Source: Thiodubiliella sp900128405 (GTDB taxonomy: Bacteria > Pseudomonadota > Gammaproteobacteria > PS1 > Pseudothioglobaceae). Taken from it: 64,000 nt of DNA. Shown in pieces: positions 1-9,016 of this stretch. The stretch spans positions 682,001 through 746,000 of the forward strand of contig OY821614.1 in NCBI GenBank assembly GCA_963682085.1. The letters are read 5' to 3'. Made by a program: the position numbers and the translations under genes. How positions within the stretch are numbered: position 1 is the first letter of the stretch; the number at the start of each line of letters is the position of its first letter. The notes below the pieces were generated by a model. That model did no database searches. It was given only the letters and a program-made list of their open reading frames with translations, and was not told where the DNA came from.

Positions 1-288
1 TGTGATTCAGTTAAAATCTTTGTTGCCGCTTTACAACAATAGCAAGCTAAGTGAATTTAGTCATGCAAAATAGATGTATATAATCGTTTTTTCCAGTGTT
101 TAAAATTAAATTTAACCCCTGCCTTGGAATAAATTTATGACAATGAATCTTACAGCTAGAAACCTTTGTATGAATATTCATATTTATGCAAAGGTCTCAC
201 ATAAAGAGTATATTCATTGGGTAGTTAAAATTTTAGTCTTTTTGCCCCTCTAAAAAGGCACGAAAGTTTTTTTTAGCAAAAAAAAATC
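1..288. other. intergenic stretch downstream of lepA
   Basis: No coding region is recognisable between the window edge and the lepA stop codon. The only clear structure is a pair of transposon-type ends placed back to back, described separately. The first 60 bases could be the tail of a gene outside the window, but nothing supports a reading frame. Confidence 0.5.
159..198. repeat. two abutted MITE ends forming a 40-bp palindrome
   Basis: The left half is a variant, and the right half a reverse-complement copy, of the terminal inverted repeat GAGACCTTTGCATAAATATG of the element at 22.9 kb. There is no interior between them, so this looks like the minimal remnant of such an element after internal deletion. 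It may also form a hairpin in lepA read-through RNA. Confidence 0.6.
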
Positions 289-2076
289 TCAGTCAATATG
301 CAACACTGCCAAAAATGCCTCTTGCGGAATGTCCACCCTACCAACGCTACGCATACGCTTTTTGCCTTTTTTCTGTTTGTCAAGTAGTTTGCGTTTGCGA
401 GAAACATCACCACCATAACATTTGGCAGTTACATTTTTTCTAAGAGCTTTGACATTGGTTCTGGCGATAACTTTCACACCGATACAAGCTTGAATGGCGA
501 CATCGAACATTTGTCTTGGCACCAATTCTTTCATTTTTTCGGCAATTTCTCTGCCTTTACGCACTGAGTCTTCACGGTGAATAATTAAGGCTAAAGCGTC
601 AACTGATTCTTGATTAATTTGAATATCTAGGCGGATTAAATCAGAGGCTTGATAGCGTGCAAATTGATAATCCATTGAGGCAAAACCTCGTGACACTGAT
701 TTTAGTCTATCAAAGAAATCAAGCACTACTTCATTTAGTGGTAATTCATACACCATTGATACCTGTTTACCCATATAAGTTAAACTTTTTTGCACACCTC
801 GCTTTGAAACGCACAAACTGATTACATTGCCAACAAACTCATCGGTAACCAAAATATTGGCAGTGATAATCGGCTCTCTAAACTCATCGATAAACTGATT
901 TTCTGGCATTTTTGAAGGGCTATCTACCCGAATGGTATTGCCCTTGGTGTCTAAAATTTCATACACTACAGTGGGTGCGGTGGTGATTAAATCAAGATCG
1001 TATTCTCGCTCTAAGCGTTCTTGCACAATTTCCATATGCAATAAGCCTAAAAATCCAATGCGAAAGCCAAAACCAAGTGCATCAGAGTTTTCAGGCTCAT
1101 ATTGTAATGCTGCATCATTTAAACGCAGTTTTGCCAAGGCATCACGGAATTTTTCATAATCTTCGCCAGAAATTGGAAACAGTCCTGCAAATACACGGGG
1201 TTGCACGGGCTTAAAGCCCTCCAAAGGTTTGGAAACAGGGTTTTTAACACTGGTAATAGTGTCGCCGACTGGTGCACCATCAATATTTTTAATACTGGCA
1301 ATTAAAAAACCTACTTCCCCCGCTTTTAAACTGTCCGTTTTAAGGCGTTTGGGGGTAAACACGCCTACTTCTTCAACCAAATGTTCATTACCATTCGAGA
1401 AAATTTTAATTTTTGTTTTGGTTTTAATTTCCCCATCAATCACTCTAATCAACGACACCACACCTAAATAATTATCAAACCAAGAGTCAATAATTAAAGC
1501 TTTAATAGGTGCATCAACATTGCCCTCAGGTGCAGGGATTTTTTCCACAATCTGCTCTAAAATATCTTCAATACCGATTCCCGATTTAGCACTGGCATGC
1601 ACTGCATCTTGTGCTTCAACGCCAATCACATCTTCAATTTCATCCACTACTCGCTCAGGGTCTGCTGCTGGTAAGTCAATTTTATTCAGCACTGATACCA
1701 CCTCTAAACCTTGGTCAATGGCGGTATAACAATTGGCCACCGTTTGCGCTTCTACCCCTTGCGAGGCATCAACAATCAGCAATGCACCTTCGCAAGCAGA
1801 AAGTGAGCGAGAAACTTCATAAGAAAAATCCACATGTCCCGGTGTGTCAATAAAATTTAATTGATAAGTTTCACCATTTTTAGACTTATAATCTAACGAA
1901 ACACTTTGTGATTTAATGGTGATACCTCGCTCCTTTTCAATGTCCATAGAATCCAGCACTTGAGCAGACATTTCTCGATCGCTTAAACCGCCACAAAACT
2001 GAATAAAACAATCGGCAATAGTGGATTTTCCATGGTCGATATGAGCAATAATAGAGAAATTACGAATGTTTTTCAT
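289..2076 (-). CDS. lepA: elongation factor 4 (LepA), ribosome-associated GTPase
   Basis: This 595-residue protein has the normal LepA length. The G1 motif AHIDHGKST is at residues 11-19, DTPGH (G3) near 77-81 and NKIDLP (G4) near 131-136. The LepA-specific C-terminal domain is basic and ends in the conserved VGRVDIPQEAFLAVL segment. EF4 binds ribosomes and affects elongation and ribosome biogenesis. In many relatives lepA precedes lepB, but here lepB lies 13 kb away next to parB, so the usual pair is split. The bcp gene starts divergently 44 bases upstream, and the shared gap should hold both promoters. The gene is intact and the assignment is secure. Confidence 0.97.
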   Translation of the reverse strand: MKNIRNFSIIAHIDHGKSTIADCFIQFCGGLSDREMSAQVLDSMDIEKERGITIKSQSVSLDYKSKNGETYQLNFIDTPGHVDFSYEVSRSLSACEGALLIVDASQGVEAQTVANCYTAIDQGLEVVSVLNKIDLPAADPERVVDEIEDVIGVEAQDAVHASAKSGIGIEDILEQIVEKIPAPEGNVDAPIKALIIDSWFDNYLGVVSLIRVIDGEIKTKTKIKIFSNGNEHLVEEVGVFTPKRLKTDSLKAGEVGFLIASIKNIDGAPVGDTITSVKNPVSKPLEGFKPVQPRVFAGLFPISGEDYEKFRDALAKLRLNDAALQYEPENSDALGFGFRIGFLGLLHMEIVQERLEREYDLDLITTAPTVVYEILDTKGNTIRVDSPSKMPENQFIDEFREPIITANILVTDEFVGNVISLCVSKRGVQKSLTYMGKQVSMVYELPLNEVVLDFFDRLKSVSRGFASMDYQFARYQASDLIRLDIQINQESVDALALIIHREDSVRKGREIAEKMKELVPRQMFDVAIQACIGVKVIARTNVKALRKNVTAKCYGGDVSRKRKLLDKQKKGKKRMRSVGRVDIPQEAFLAVLHID

Positions 2077-2120
2077 ATAAGTGTTAAAATTAATATTTTA
2101 AAAATCAAAATTATACCGTT

Positions 2121-2570
2121 ATGAATAAAGTTCAACCAACTACCTGTCCAGCAACAAGCAATTTAGAAGTCAATATCCCCGATACACAAGGACGCAATAT
2201 TGTTTTATATTTTTATCCCAAAGACGCTACACCGGGTTGCACCACTGAGGGACAGGACTTTAGAGACCATCATCAAGCTTTTGTGGATGCCAATACGGTC
2301 ATTTATGGTGTTTCAAAAGATGATTTAAATAAGCATGAAAAATTTAAAGAAAAGCAAAATTTCCCTTTTGAATTGATTGCCGATGTTGACGGCACTTTGT
2401 GCGAACTGTTTAAAGTTTGGCAATTGAAAAAATTTATGGGGCGTGAATATATGGGTATTGTGCGTTCTTCATTTGTGATTGATGCTGATGGCAATATTCT
2501 CAAATCTTGGGATAAAGTCAAGGTCAAGGGGCATGTCGAAGAGGTATTGCAAGCAGTGCAAGCATTATGA
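2121..2570 (+). CDS. bcp: thiol peroxidase, BCP/PrxQ-type peroxiredoxin
   Basis: This 149-residue thioredoxin-fold peroxidase reduces hydrogen peroxide and organic peroxides in the cytosol. The peroxidatic cysteine is in FYPKDATPGCTTE, at about residue 40. Many BCP proteins have the resolving cysteine five residues later, but here that position is not cysteine (CTTEGQDF). Resolution must use another cysteine (residue 9, or about 94 in LCELF) or an external thiol. The stop overlaps the ubiG start by four bases (ATGA), so the two are translationally coupled. Pairing a peroxidase with a quinone-biosynthesis enzyme fits respiratory oxidative stress, although that link is inferred. Confidence 0.93.
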   Translation: MNKVQPTTCPATSNLEVNIPDTQGRNIVLYFYPKDATPGCTTEGQDFRDHHQAFVDANTVIYGVSKDDLNKHEKFKEKQNFPFELIADVDGTLCELFKVWQLKKFMGREYMGIVRSSFVIDADGNILKSWDKVKVKGHVEEVLQAVQAL

Positions 2571-3265
2571 GTAATGTAGATTTTAACGAAGTTGATAAAT
2601 TTGCCGCCCTCGCCTCTCGTTGGTGGGACAAAAACTCCGAATTTAAACCCCTACACGACATCAATCCCCTCAGACTTAATTACATCAAAAAACAATGTGG
2701 CGGCTCACTCAAAGGCAAAAAAATCCTTGATGTCGGCTGTGGCGGTGGAATTTTGGCAGAATCCCTCGCCAAAGAAGGTGCATTAGTAACAGGTATTGAC
2801 ATGGCGGAAGCGGGCTTAGAAGTTGCCAAACTGCATCTGCTAGAATCAGGTTTGACAGTAGATTATCAAAAAATCCCCGTAGAAGACTTTGCTAAGGACA
2901 ACGCCCAAACCTTTGATGTGGTTACTTGTTTGGAAATGCTAGAACATGTGCCTGATCCCGCCTCAATTATCAACGCCTGTGCCACTTTGGTAAAAGCAAA
3001 TGGAAGCCTGTTTTTCTCTACTCTAAATCGTAACACCAAATCCTATTTATTCGCCATTATCGGTGCAGAATATATCCTTAAACTCCTCCCTCAAGGCACA
3101 CATGATTGGGATAAATTCATCCAACCAAGTGAAATGGACGAATGGGCAAGACACTCAAATTTAACCCTAAAAAACATAATTGGCATGACTTATAATCCAT
3201 TTACAAAAACTTACAAACTTGAAAGTGATGTAAGTGTGAATTACCTGTGTTTTTATCAAAAATAA
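2567..3265 (+). CDS. ubiG: ubiquinone biosynthesis O-methyltransferase
   Basis: UbiG carries out both SAM-dependent O-methylations in ubiquinone synthesis. The 232-residue length is typical. SAM motif I is LDVGCGGGILAE near residues 55-66, followed by the acidic loop VTGIDMAEAGLEVAK and motif II around VVTCLEMLEHVPDP. The N-terminal FNEVDKFAALASRWWD segment is characteristic of UbiG as opposed to UbiE. The gene is coupled to bcp by a four-base overlap. About 100 bases of non-coding sequence follow before the next gene. Confidence 0.96.
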   Translation: MSNVDFNEVDKFAALASRWWDKNSEFKPLHDINPLRLNYIKKQCGGSLKGKKILDVGCGGGILAESLAKEGALVTGIDMAEAGLEVAKLHLLESGLTVDYQKIPVEDFAKDNAQTFDVVTCLEMLEHVPDPASIINACATLVKANGSLFFSTLNRNTKSYLFAIIGAEYILKLLPQGTHDWDKFIQPSEMDEWARHSNLTLKNIIGMTYNPFTKTYKLESDVSVNYLCFYQK

Positions 3266-3368
3266 ATCCAAACCATGAATGAGAACAACAAGCATTAAAA
3301 GAAATGTTAACTAAGCACCAGATTTGATTTGATTCTATCTAATAAATAAGAATGTTTAAAAACTTAAA

Positions 3369-3674
3369 ATGAAGAAAATACTCGCCACTCTACTGATAAG
3401 CACAAGTTTGTCTACAGTTGCCTTATCACCTAACGAAATGTTGGTAATGGTGGGTGCGGTGAAGTATTACAACGAGAATTGTGCAGGATTGAATCTAGCG
3501 GGGTATCAAAGAATGAACAAGGGGTTAAAGCGTTTCAAAATGTACAGAACGCCTGTGCCTGTATTGGAGCGGCATTCTTTGGCTGTGTCTGGTTATAAAA
3601 CTGCGGAAAAGTTTGGTTGTGAAGGCACTAAGCGTGAGGCTCGAAAAGCAGGATTTGGGCAATATATCAATTAG
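3369..3674 (+). CDS. small secreted protein of unknown function
   Basis: The 101-residue product begins with a clear Sec signal (MKKILATLLISTSLSTVALS). The mature part of about 80 residues is basic and has two cysteines (NCAG and FGCEG) that could form a disulfide in the periplasm. Tyrosine and basic residues are frequent and there is no membrane segment beyond the signal. I do not recognise a family. The gene is convergent with acpS and overlaps it by four bases at the stop codons. Normal composition and a real signal peptide support a true gene. Confidence 0.7.
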   Translation: MKKILATLLISTSLSTVALSPNEMLVMVGAVKYYNENCAGLNLAGYQRMNKGLKRFKMYRTPVPVLERHSLAVSGYKTAEKFGCEGTKREARKAGFGQYIN

Positions 3675-4093
3675 AAGGTTGTGCCGTATTCGCCCTTCTC
3701 TTCTGCATCTTTTTCCCCTAATTCCAATACCACAAATGCTACGGCGTTAAATTTTTCATCGGATAGACTAAGGTGGGCTTGTTTGATGTTTTTGCCCACC
3801 AAATATAGGCGCAATTTTTCGCTAGGAATGAAGTAAGGCTTGCCGTTTTCGTTGTTACGCACGGTTAAATCTTGAAAACTGACAATTTTACCAATCCCTG
3901 TGCCTAGGGCTTTAGCAAAGGCTTCTTTGGCGGCGAAACGCTTGGCACAGTAGGCGGCACTATCACCTTTGTTGGCAAATAATGCTTGCTCGTGTTCGGA
4001 TAGCACACGCTTAACAAAGCCATCTCTGTTTTTATTTAAGATATGCTCAACTCGTTCAATGTTAATAATATCGGTGCCGATGCCGTAAATCAT
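3671..4093 (-). CDS. acpS: holo-[acyl-carrier-protein] synthase
   Basis: AcpS transfers 4'-phosphopantetheine from CoA to the serine of apo-ACP. The N-terminal motif YGIGTDIINIERV holds the magnesium-binding aspartate, and FAAKEAFAKALGTGI is the second signature with its glutamate. At 140 residues it is slightly longer than usual because of a charged tail (EKDAEEKGEYGTTF). It is the last gene of the rnc-era-ydjM-recO-pdxJ-acpS operon, and its start overlaps the pdxJ stop by four bases. Confidence 0.96.
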   Translation of the reverse strand: MIYGIGTDIINIERVEHILNKNRDGFVKRVLSEHEQALFANKGDSAAYCAKRFAAKEAFAKALGTGIGKIVSFQDLTVRNNENGKPYFIPSEKLRLYLVGKNIKQAHLSLSDEKFNAVAFVVLELGEKDAEEKGEYGTTF

Positions 4094-4815
4094 TCTCTGG
4101 CACCGAGCATTAAACGCTTCATCTCATGAGTGGCGGCTTCAAGTCCAACAAACACGGCTCTGGCAATAATTGAATGGCCGATATTAAGTTCTACAATTTC
4201 AGGTAGTTTGGCAATGGCTACGGTATTTTCTAAGGTTAAGCCATGCCCTGCATTAACTTGCAAACCGATTGAATGTGCATAAGTTGCCATGGTTTTTATT
4301 TTTTCTAATTCTAACTGTTGCGCCTCATTCGTTGCATTTGCATAATGCCCTGTGTGTAGTTCAATCACGGAGGCACCACATTGCTTAGCGGCATCAATTT
4401 GGGATTTTTGAGCATCAATAAACAAAGAGACTGTGATATTTTCTGCATTTAATTGAGCACAAACATCATACATTCTAGACATTTGACCAACCACATTAAG
4501 CCCACCCTCGGTGGTGAGTTCCTCGCGTTTTTCTGGCACTAGGCAACAATCTTGCGGTTTAATTTTACTGGCAATGGCAATCATTTCATCGGTAATCGCC
4601 ATTTCTAAATTCATTTTTGTGGTGAGTTGTTCACGAAAAATCTCCACATCACTATCTTGAATATGACGCCTGTCTTCACGAAGATGCAAGGTAATACTAT
4701 CTGCACCTGATTGCTCACATAATAACGCCCCTGCAATTGGTGATGGGTAATGGGTGCCCCTCGCTTGCCTAATGGTGGCTATATGGTCAATGTTTACACC
4801 TAAATAAATGCTCAA
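4090..4815 (-). CDS. pdxJ: pyridoxine 5'-phosphate synthase
   Basis: PdxJ condenses 1-deoxy-xylulose 5-phosphate with 3-amino-2-oxopropyl phosphate to form pyridoxine 5'-phosphate. The TIM-barrel protein has 241 residues. It shows the family start LGVNIDHIATIRQARGT, the active-site stretch CLVPEKREELTTEGG, and late HTGHYAN and VNAGHGLT segments. It overlaps recO and acpS by four bases on each side, so the three are translationally coupled. The assignment is secure. Confidence 0.97.
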   Translation of the reverse strand: MSIYLGVNIDHIATIRQARGTHYPSPIAGALLCEQSGADSITLHLREDRRHIQDSDVEIFREQLTTKMNLEMAITDEMIAIASKIKPQDCCLVPEKREELTTEGGLNVVGQMSRMYDVCAQLNAENITVSLFIDAQKSQIDAAKQCGASVIELHTGHYANATNEAQQLELEKIKTMATYAHSIGLQVNAGHGLTLENTVAIAKLPEIVELNIGHSIIARAVFVGLEAATHEMKRLMLGARE

Positions 4816-5510
4816 TTCTTACTCCAAAATAATAAACGACTTTGCAAAGGCTTGTTGCCCAATAATGGGTGCAATCTCGCCCTATTCAAATCCCTGCACA
4901 CCTTAAGTTGTTCAACATTTGGCGTATTTAACACATCTTCAGCCAACATCAACTGAATTGTATTGCCCGATATTTTACCTATAGAACGCTTAGTAAAACC
5001 AACTTGCGATTGATATTCATATTTGCATTCAATTCTGGTATCAATCTCATCGCCATTTACATCGTGTTCAAAATCAAGCCCATAGCCCAACTCAGACAAT
5101 AGGCTATTTTCAAATAAACGCAACGCCCAATAACTTGCTTGCTTGCCTAATTTTGGCAACTGATTAATAAACTGCTTGTAAATCTCAAATAATTCAAAAT
5201 GTGGGTCTTGATCTTGCAACAATCGGGCAATCAATTCATTTGCATACATGCCCAATATCAACGCTTCGCCTTGCAAACTCCTCGGCTGATCATCCACTTC
5301 CACATCATTCAATGACTTTAAATCGCTTTTACCTGAAAAGGAAATTTTGATATGTTGGAACATTTGTATCGGTGCCTTTGACTTGCGTGACCCTCGCCCA
5401 ACTAAGCGAATTTTCCCGTGTTCTTGGGTAAAAAAATCCAGTAATAAAGAAGTGTCCTTAAATGCCCTTCGATGAATTAAAAAGGCGGGAGTTAAATCAA
5501 TCTTAGCCAT
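4812..5510 (-). CDS. recO: DNA repair protein RecO
   Basis: RecO acts with RecR and RecF to load RecA onto SSB-coated gaps. The 232-residue protein starts with the OB-fold segment (AFLIHRRAFKDTSLLLDFFT...GKIRLVGRGSRKSK), followed by the helical region (LILGMYANELIARLL). The zinc-finger cysteines of some RecO proteins are absent, which is common in gammaproteobacteria. It lies two bases after the upstream membrane-protein gene and overlaps pdxJ by four. Confidence 0.92.
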   Translation of the reverse strand: MAKIDLTPAFLIHRRAFKDTSLLLDFFTQEHGKIRLVGRGSRKSKAPIQMFQHIKISFSGKSDLKSLNDVEVDDQPRSLQGEALILGMYANELIARLLQDQDPHFELFEIYKQFINQLPKLGKQASYWALRLFENSLLSELGYGLDFEHDVNGDEIDTRIECKYEYQSQVGFTKRSIGKISGNTIQLMLAEDVLNTPNVEQLKVCRDLNRARLHPLLGNKPLQSRLLFWSKN

Positions 5511-5512
5511 TA

Positions 5513-6439
5513 CTAACCACCAAACATTGCATTTATATCAATTTTAATTGTGTGCCTACGAGGCTTCACCTGCTTCCATTTATTGTCTATTTTTTTAGCA
5601 ATAACAAAACTAAATACTGGATTTTTAATATTACCCATTCTTAAATCTTGCAAAATTAACTGATTATTATCCACCTCAATATTGTAAAAATTACTTGAAA
5701 ATTTGGCATACTTGTTGACACTTTTAAGGTTAATTTCCCTCAATGATTGCTGGTTTTTGACTGAAATAGCAGTTTTTTGATCGCCGAAAATATCCACAAA
5801 ATACTCAGAAATATTGCCCTCCTCTACTTTCACAACACGCCAAAGATAATTGTTAAATGGCGTTGGCGTGGCAAAAGCGTGCCCTGTTGGCACAATAATT
5901 TGCTGAACAATAACGCCAAACAATAAATAAATATGACTAAACACCAGTGCCATTGTGTTAAACGATTTTCCTTTAATTAACCATGGTTTTTTACGAACCA
6001 TAAGGTAAATAAAGCTCACCAAAAGGGGCAAAGTATAAATTGGGTCCACAATAAATATCGACCCAATCATTATTTTTTCATCACTAAAAGGCAGAAATAA
6101 CGAGGTGCCATAAATGGTAAAACTGTCTAATATCGCATGTGTGGTTAATGCCAAAAATGTGATTAACCACCAACGAAAATAATCAATATAATTAAAAAAC
6201 TTAAATAAAATAAGTGCCAATAATGGCGATACCAATGTTAAAAAAAACAGAGAGTGAGAGGCTCCCCTGTGATTAATAGTGCTATCCAAATCATTTGAAT
6301 CATTAATCATAGTTAACAATATATCTAAATCTGGCAAACTTGCTAACAAGCCTGAAATGATGGCTATTTTAGGTGTCTTTTTGGGTGAAACAGCAATACC
6401 AACAGCTGCACCAAGGCTAAATTGAGTAATTGAATCCAA
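5513..6439 (-). CDS. YdjM-family (DUF457) inner-membrane metal-dependent hydrolase-like protein
   Basis: The 308-residue product starts with the family signature MDSITQFSLGAAVG. It then has histidine and aspartate motifs in membrane context (LPDLDIL, NHRGASHSLFFL, ALTTHAILDSFT), which match the metal-binding pattern of the YdjM/YbcI group. Several hydrophobic segments lie before residue 200, and the C-terminal third is soluble and probably periplasmic. Family substrates are poorly defined. It is inserted between era and recO with gaps of 0 and 2 bases, an addition to the usual rnc-era-recO order. Confidence 0.82.
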   Translation of the reverse strand: MDSITQFSLGAAVGIAVSPKKTPKIAIISGLLASLPDLDILLTMINDSNDLDSTINHRGASHSLFFLTLVSPLLALILFKFFNYIDYFRWWLITFLALTTHAILDSFTIYGTSLFLPFSDEKIMIGSIFIVDPIYTLPLLVSFIYLMVRKKPWLIKGKSFNTMALVFSHIYLLFGVIVQQIIVPTGHAFATPTPFNNYLWRVVKVEEGNISEYFVDIFGDQKTAISVKNQQSLREINLKSVNKYAKFSSNFYNIEVDNNQLILQDLRMGNIKNPVFSFVIAKKIDNKWKQVKPRRHTIKIDINAMFGG

Positions 6440-7324
6440 TTAGTCATACCCCAATGAGGCTAATGCACGCTTATCATCAGACCAGCCTGTGGAGACCTTA
6501 ACCCAGAGTTTAAGAAACACTTTGCGTTCTAAAAAACCCTCGATACTTTTCCGTGCTTCAGTGCCAATAAGTTTAAGCATATCACCCTTATTACCAATAA
6601 CAATGTATTTTTGCGATGCCTTTTCTACCAAAATTCTGGCTGAAATTCTTTGCATAGTGCCGTCTAATTCATAGTGTTCAATTTCAACGGTTAAATCATA
6701 AGGCAATTCGTCTTCCAAATGACGCATTAATTTTTCTCGAATAAATTCAGCGACGATAAATTTTTCACTTCTATCAGTAACATAATCGGGGTCAAAAATA
6801 TTGTCTTGCTCTGGCAGATATTTTAAAATTAATGTTCGTAATGCTTGAGTATCAGGCTTTTTAAAGGCTGAAAGTGGAAAGAAATCATTGGGTTGATATT
6901 TTTTCCCAATTTTTTCTAAAAAAGGCAAGACGGCTTGCTTAGATCTGAGTTTATCAATTTTATTCACACACAATATCACCGGTACTTCAGCCTTAGATAC
7001 ATGCTCCAAAACACGCGCATCTTCTTTGGTCCATTTGTCTACTTCAATCAGCCACAAAATAATATCAACATCGTTAATACTAGCACTTGCTGTTCTATTC
7101 ATATAAGCATTAATGGCTTTCGCATTGCCAATGTGCATACCCGGTGTATCCACAAATACCATTTGATAATTATCGCTAGTGTCAATCGCATGAATACGAT
7201 GGCGTGTGGTTTGTGGTCGGTGCGAAGTGATAGATAACTTTTGACCAATTAACTCATTTGTTAGGGTTGATTTACCCACATTGGGGCGGCCAACAACGGC
7301 GATAAATCCTGCTTTATGATTCAT
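6440..7324 (-). CDS. era: GTPase Era, 16S rRNA maturation factor
   Basis: Era binds the 3' end of 16S rRNA and assists 30S assembly. The G1 motif GRPNVGKST is at residues 12-20, followed by DTPGMH and NKIDKL, and a C-terminal KH RNA-binding domain contains IVIGNKGDMLKLIG. The length of 294 residues is typical. Its start overlaps the rnc stop by four bases, the classical rnc-era coupling that links rRNA cleavage with assembly. Confidence 0.97.
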   Translation of the reverse strand: MNHKAGFIAVVGRPNVGKSTLTNELIGQKLSITSHRPQTTRHRIHAIDTSDNYQMVFVDTPGMHIGNAKAINAYMNRTASASINDVDIILWLIEVDKWTKEDARVLEHVSKAEVPVILCVNKIDKLRSKQAVLPFLEKIGKKYQPNDFFPLSAFKKPDTQALRTLILKYLPEQDNIFDPDYVTDRSEKFIVAEFIREKLMRHLEDELPYDLTVEIEHYELDGTMQRISARILVEKASQKYIVIGNKGDMLKLIGTEARKSIEGFLERKVFLKLWVKVSTGWSDDKRALASLGYD

Positions 7325-7983
7325 TTTTTTAATTTATCCAATAAAATTTCAGCACACATTTGCTCTGCTCTTTTGATACTTTTAGCCTCTTGATCCACTT
7401 GTATTGCCTGGTCTTTCAGCAGGCATCCAATTGTAAATAGTGCATTGTGATTCTTACCTGTGGTTTTAATAAGTTCATATTGTGGCAAAGTATGCCCGAA
7501 CTTTTGCAAACGCTCCTGTAGTTGGGTTTTAAAATCTTTGAGTGTGTCACTTGGATCAATGTCATCTATATATTTTTTAAATAAATCTAAAATTACTATA
7601 CTGACAACATCAAAACCTGCCTCTAAGAAAATAGCACCCAAAATAGCCTCCACTGCATCAGCTTGAATAGATTTGCGATTATGCCCACCACTTTTTAATT
7701 CACCTGAGCCCAAAATCAACAAACTTGATAACTCAATATCTAACGCAATCAGCCCCAAAGTTTGACCTTTGACCACATGGGATTTAAAGCGAGATAACCT
7801 ACCCTCCGCAATATGTGGAAATCGCTTATACAGTTCGTGTGCAACCACCAAACCTAAGATGCTATCACCCAAGAATTCTAAGCGTTCATTGTTATTCTTG
7901 CCAACACTACGATGTGTCAACGCCTGCTTTAGTAAGTTAATATCTTTAAATTGATAATTAATTTTTTTTTGTAATTTGTCCAT
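7321..7983 (-). CDS. rnc: ribonuclease III
   Basis: RNase III cleaves double-stranded RNA, including the rRNA precursor. The catalytic signature ERLEFLGDSIL is at about residues 36-46, and a second acidic cluster (ADAVEAILGAIFLEAG) completes the two-metal site. The C-terminal double-stranded-RNA-binding domain begins near residue 150 (DFKTQLQERLQKFG). At 220 residues the length is standard. It heads the operon running down to acpS and is divergent from the Cas6-like gene, with only 38 bases between the starts. Confidence 0.97.
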   Translation of the reverse strand: MDKLQKKINYQFKDINLLKQALTHRSVGKNNNERLEFLGDSILGLVVAHELYKRFPHIAEGRLSRFKSHVVKGQTLGLIALDIELSSLLILGSGELKSGGHNRKSIQADAVEAILGAIFLEAGFDVVSIVILDLFKKYIDDIDPSDTLKDFKTQLQERLQKFGHTLPQYELIKTTGKNHNALFTIGCLLKDQAIQVDQEAKSIKRAEQMCAEILLDKLKK

Positions 7984-8021
7984 CGTTTATAATATGCGTA
8001 TTTTAAAAAAAGCAAATTCCT

Positions 8022-8690
8022 ATGTTTTGGCAAGAAGATACTAAACAAGAACATTTTACGCTTCCTAAGACGATTCAAGACGCTGTGTTTGTCATTCGTG
8101 CTAAAGTTTTGCCAATTGACCACGCTTATTTATTATCTCAAGCACTGCTAAAACACCTGCCTTGGTTGGCAGAGGTAAATGCAGGCATTTTTGATATTAG
8201 CGTGGCAGATGGCAATGGCTGGGAGCAAGATGAATCTGGATTTTATTACCCTTCTAAACGCTCAAAACTCAATATTCGTGTACCTCAAGAAAAATTGAAG
8301 TCCGTGCAAACATTGGCAGGTAAAACGCTTGATTTAGGCGAATACAGTATTGATATTATTAAGGCGTTAGAGCCAAAATTGATGAGCGATATGCTCATTG
8401 TGTTTGCCAAACATATTGCTTGCGATAAAGATGCCAGTGAAGAGACATTTTTACAAACATCTTTTGAGCAACTACAAGCGTTAGGTATTCAGCCTAAAAA
8501 AATGATGGCAGGACTCAAAAGAAGTATCAGCACGCCAAATGGCACAATTCACACACGCTCCTTAATGGTTGCAGACTTACGAAAAGTTGAATCTGTTACC
8601 TTGCAAGAACAAGGCATTGGCGAGCATCGCCTACTAGGTTGTGGCTTATTTTTACCTCAAAAAGGCATAGAAAGTGTTGATGCGGTTTAA
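8022..8690 (+). CDS. Cas6/Cmx6-family protein without a CRISPR neighbourhood
   Basis: The 222-residue sequence matches what I recall of the family annotated as type I-MYXAN Cas6/Cmx6. It has the start MFWQED, the segment LPIDHAYLLSQALLKHLPWL, a central LNIRVP strand and the closing glycine-rich loop LGCGLFLPQKGI. Cas6 proteins are RAMP-fold endoribonucleases that process CRISPR RNA. No cas genes or repeat arrays occur anywhere in this window, and the gene sits between rnc and yjdM. Stand-alone members are common in gammaproteobacteria, so a housekeeping RNA role is possible. The family call is from memory of its conserved ends, and the function is open. Confidence 0.7.
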   Translation: MFWQEDTKQEHFTLPKTIQDAVFVIRAKVLPIDHAYLLSQALLKHLPWLAEVNAGIFDISVADGNGWEQDESGFYYPSKRSKLNIRVPQEKLKSVQTLAGKTLDLGEYSIDIIKALEPKLMSDMLIVFAKHIACDKDASEETFLQTSFEQLQALGIQPKKMMAGLKRSISTPNGTIHTRSLMVADLRKVESVTLQEQGIGEHRLLGCGLFLPQKGIESVDAV

Positions 8691-9016
8691 ACTTTTTTAA
8701 CAAACTTAGATTTAAGCTTCATACCGCCAAAACTTGGAATTTTACAATCGATATCATGATCGCCATCGCATAAACGAATATTTTTAACTTTGGTGCCAAC
8801 TTTAACGGCTGACGAAGTGCCTTTTATTTTTAAATCTTTAATCACCGTTACTGTGTCGCCGTCTTTTAGCACATTGCCATTGGCATCCTTAATAACGACC
8901 TCATGTTCTTTTAAATCTTCTGCTGAAAACTCGTAAGCACACTCTGGGCACACCAAAAGATTACCATCTTGATAGACATAATCGGAACTACATTTTGGGC
9001 AACTAGGTAAAGTCAT
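8687..9016 (-). CDS. yjdM: YjdM/PhnA-family zinc-ribbon protein
   Basis: The 109-residue protein has an N-terminal zinc ribbon (PSCPKCSSDYVYQDGNLLVCPEC, two CxxC pairs) and a C-terminal SH3-like domain (LKDGDTVTVIKDLKIKGTSSAVKVGT). This is the YjdM family, formerly called PhnA after its position near the E. coli phosphonate operon; the general function is unknown. Its ATG overlaps the thyA stop by four bases, and its end overlaps the end of the convergent Cas6-like gene by four. Confidence 0.9.
   Translation of the reverse strand: MTLPSCPKCSSDYVYQDGNLLVCPECAYEFSAEDLKEHEVVIKDANGNVLKDGDTVTVIKDLKIKGTSSAVKVGTKVKNIRLCDGDHDIDCKIPSFGGMKLKSKFVKKV

Noticed and set aside
8022..8690. A CRISPR locus around the Cas6-like gene
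   Set aside because: No direct-repeat array or other cas gene was seen nearby or elsewhere in the window.
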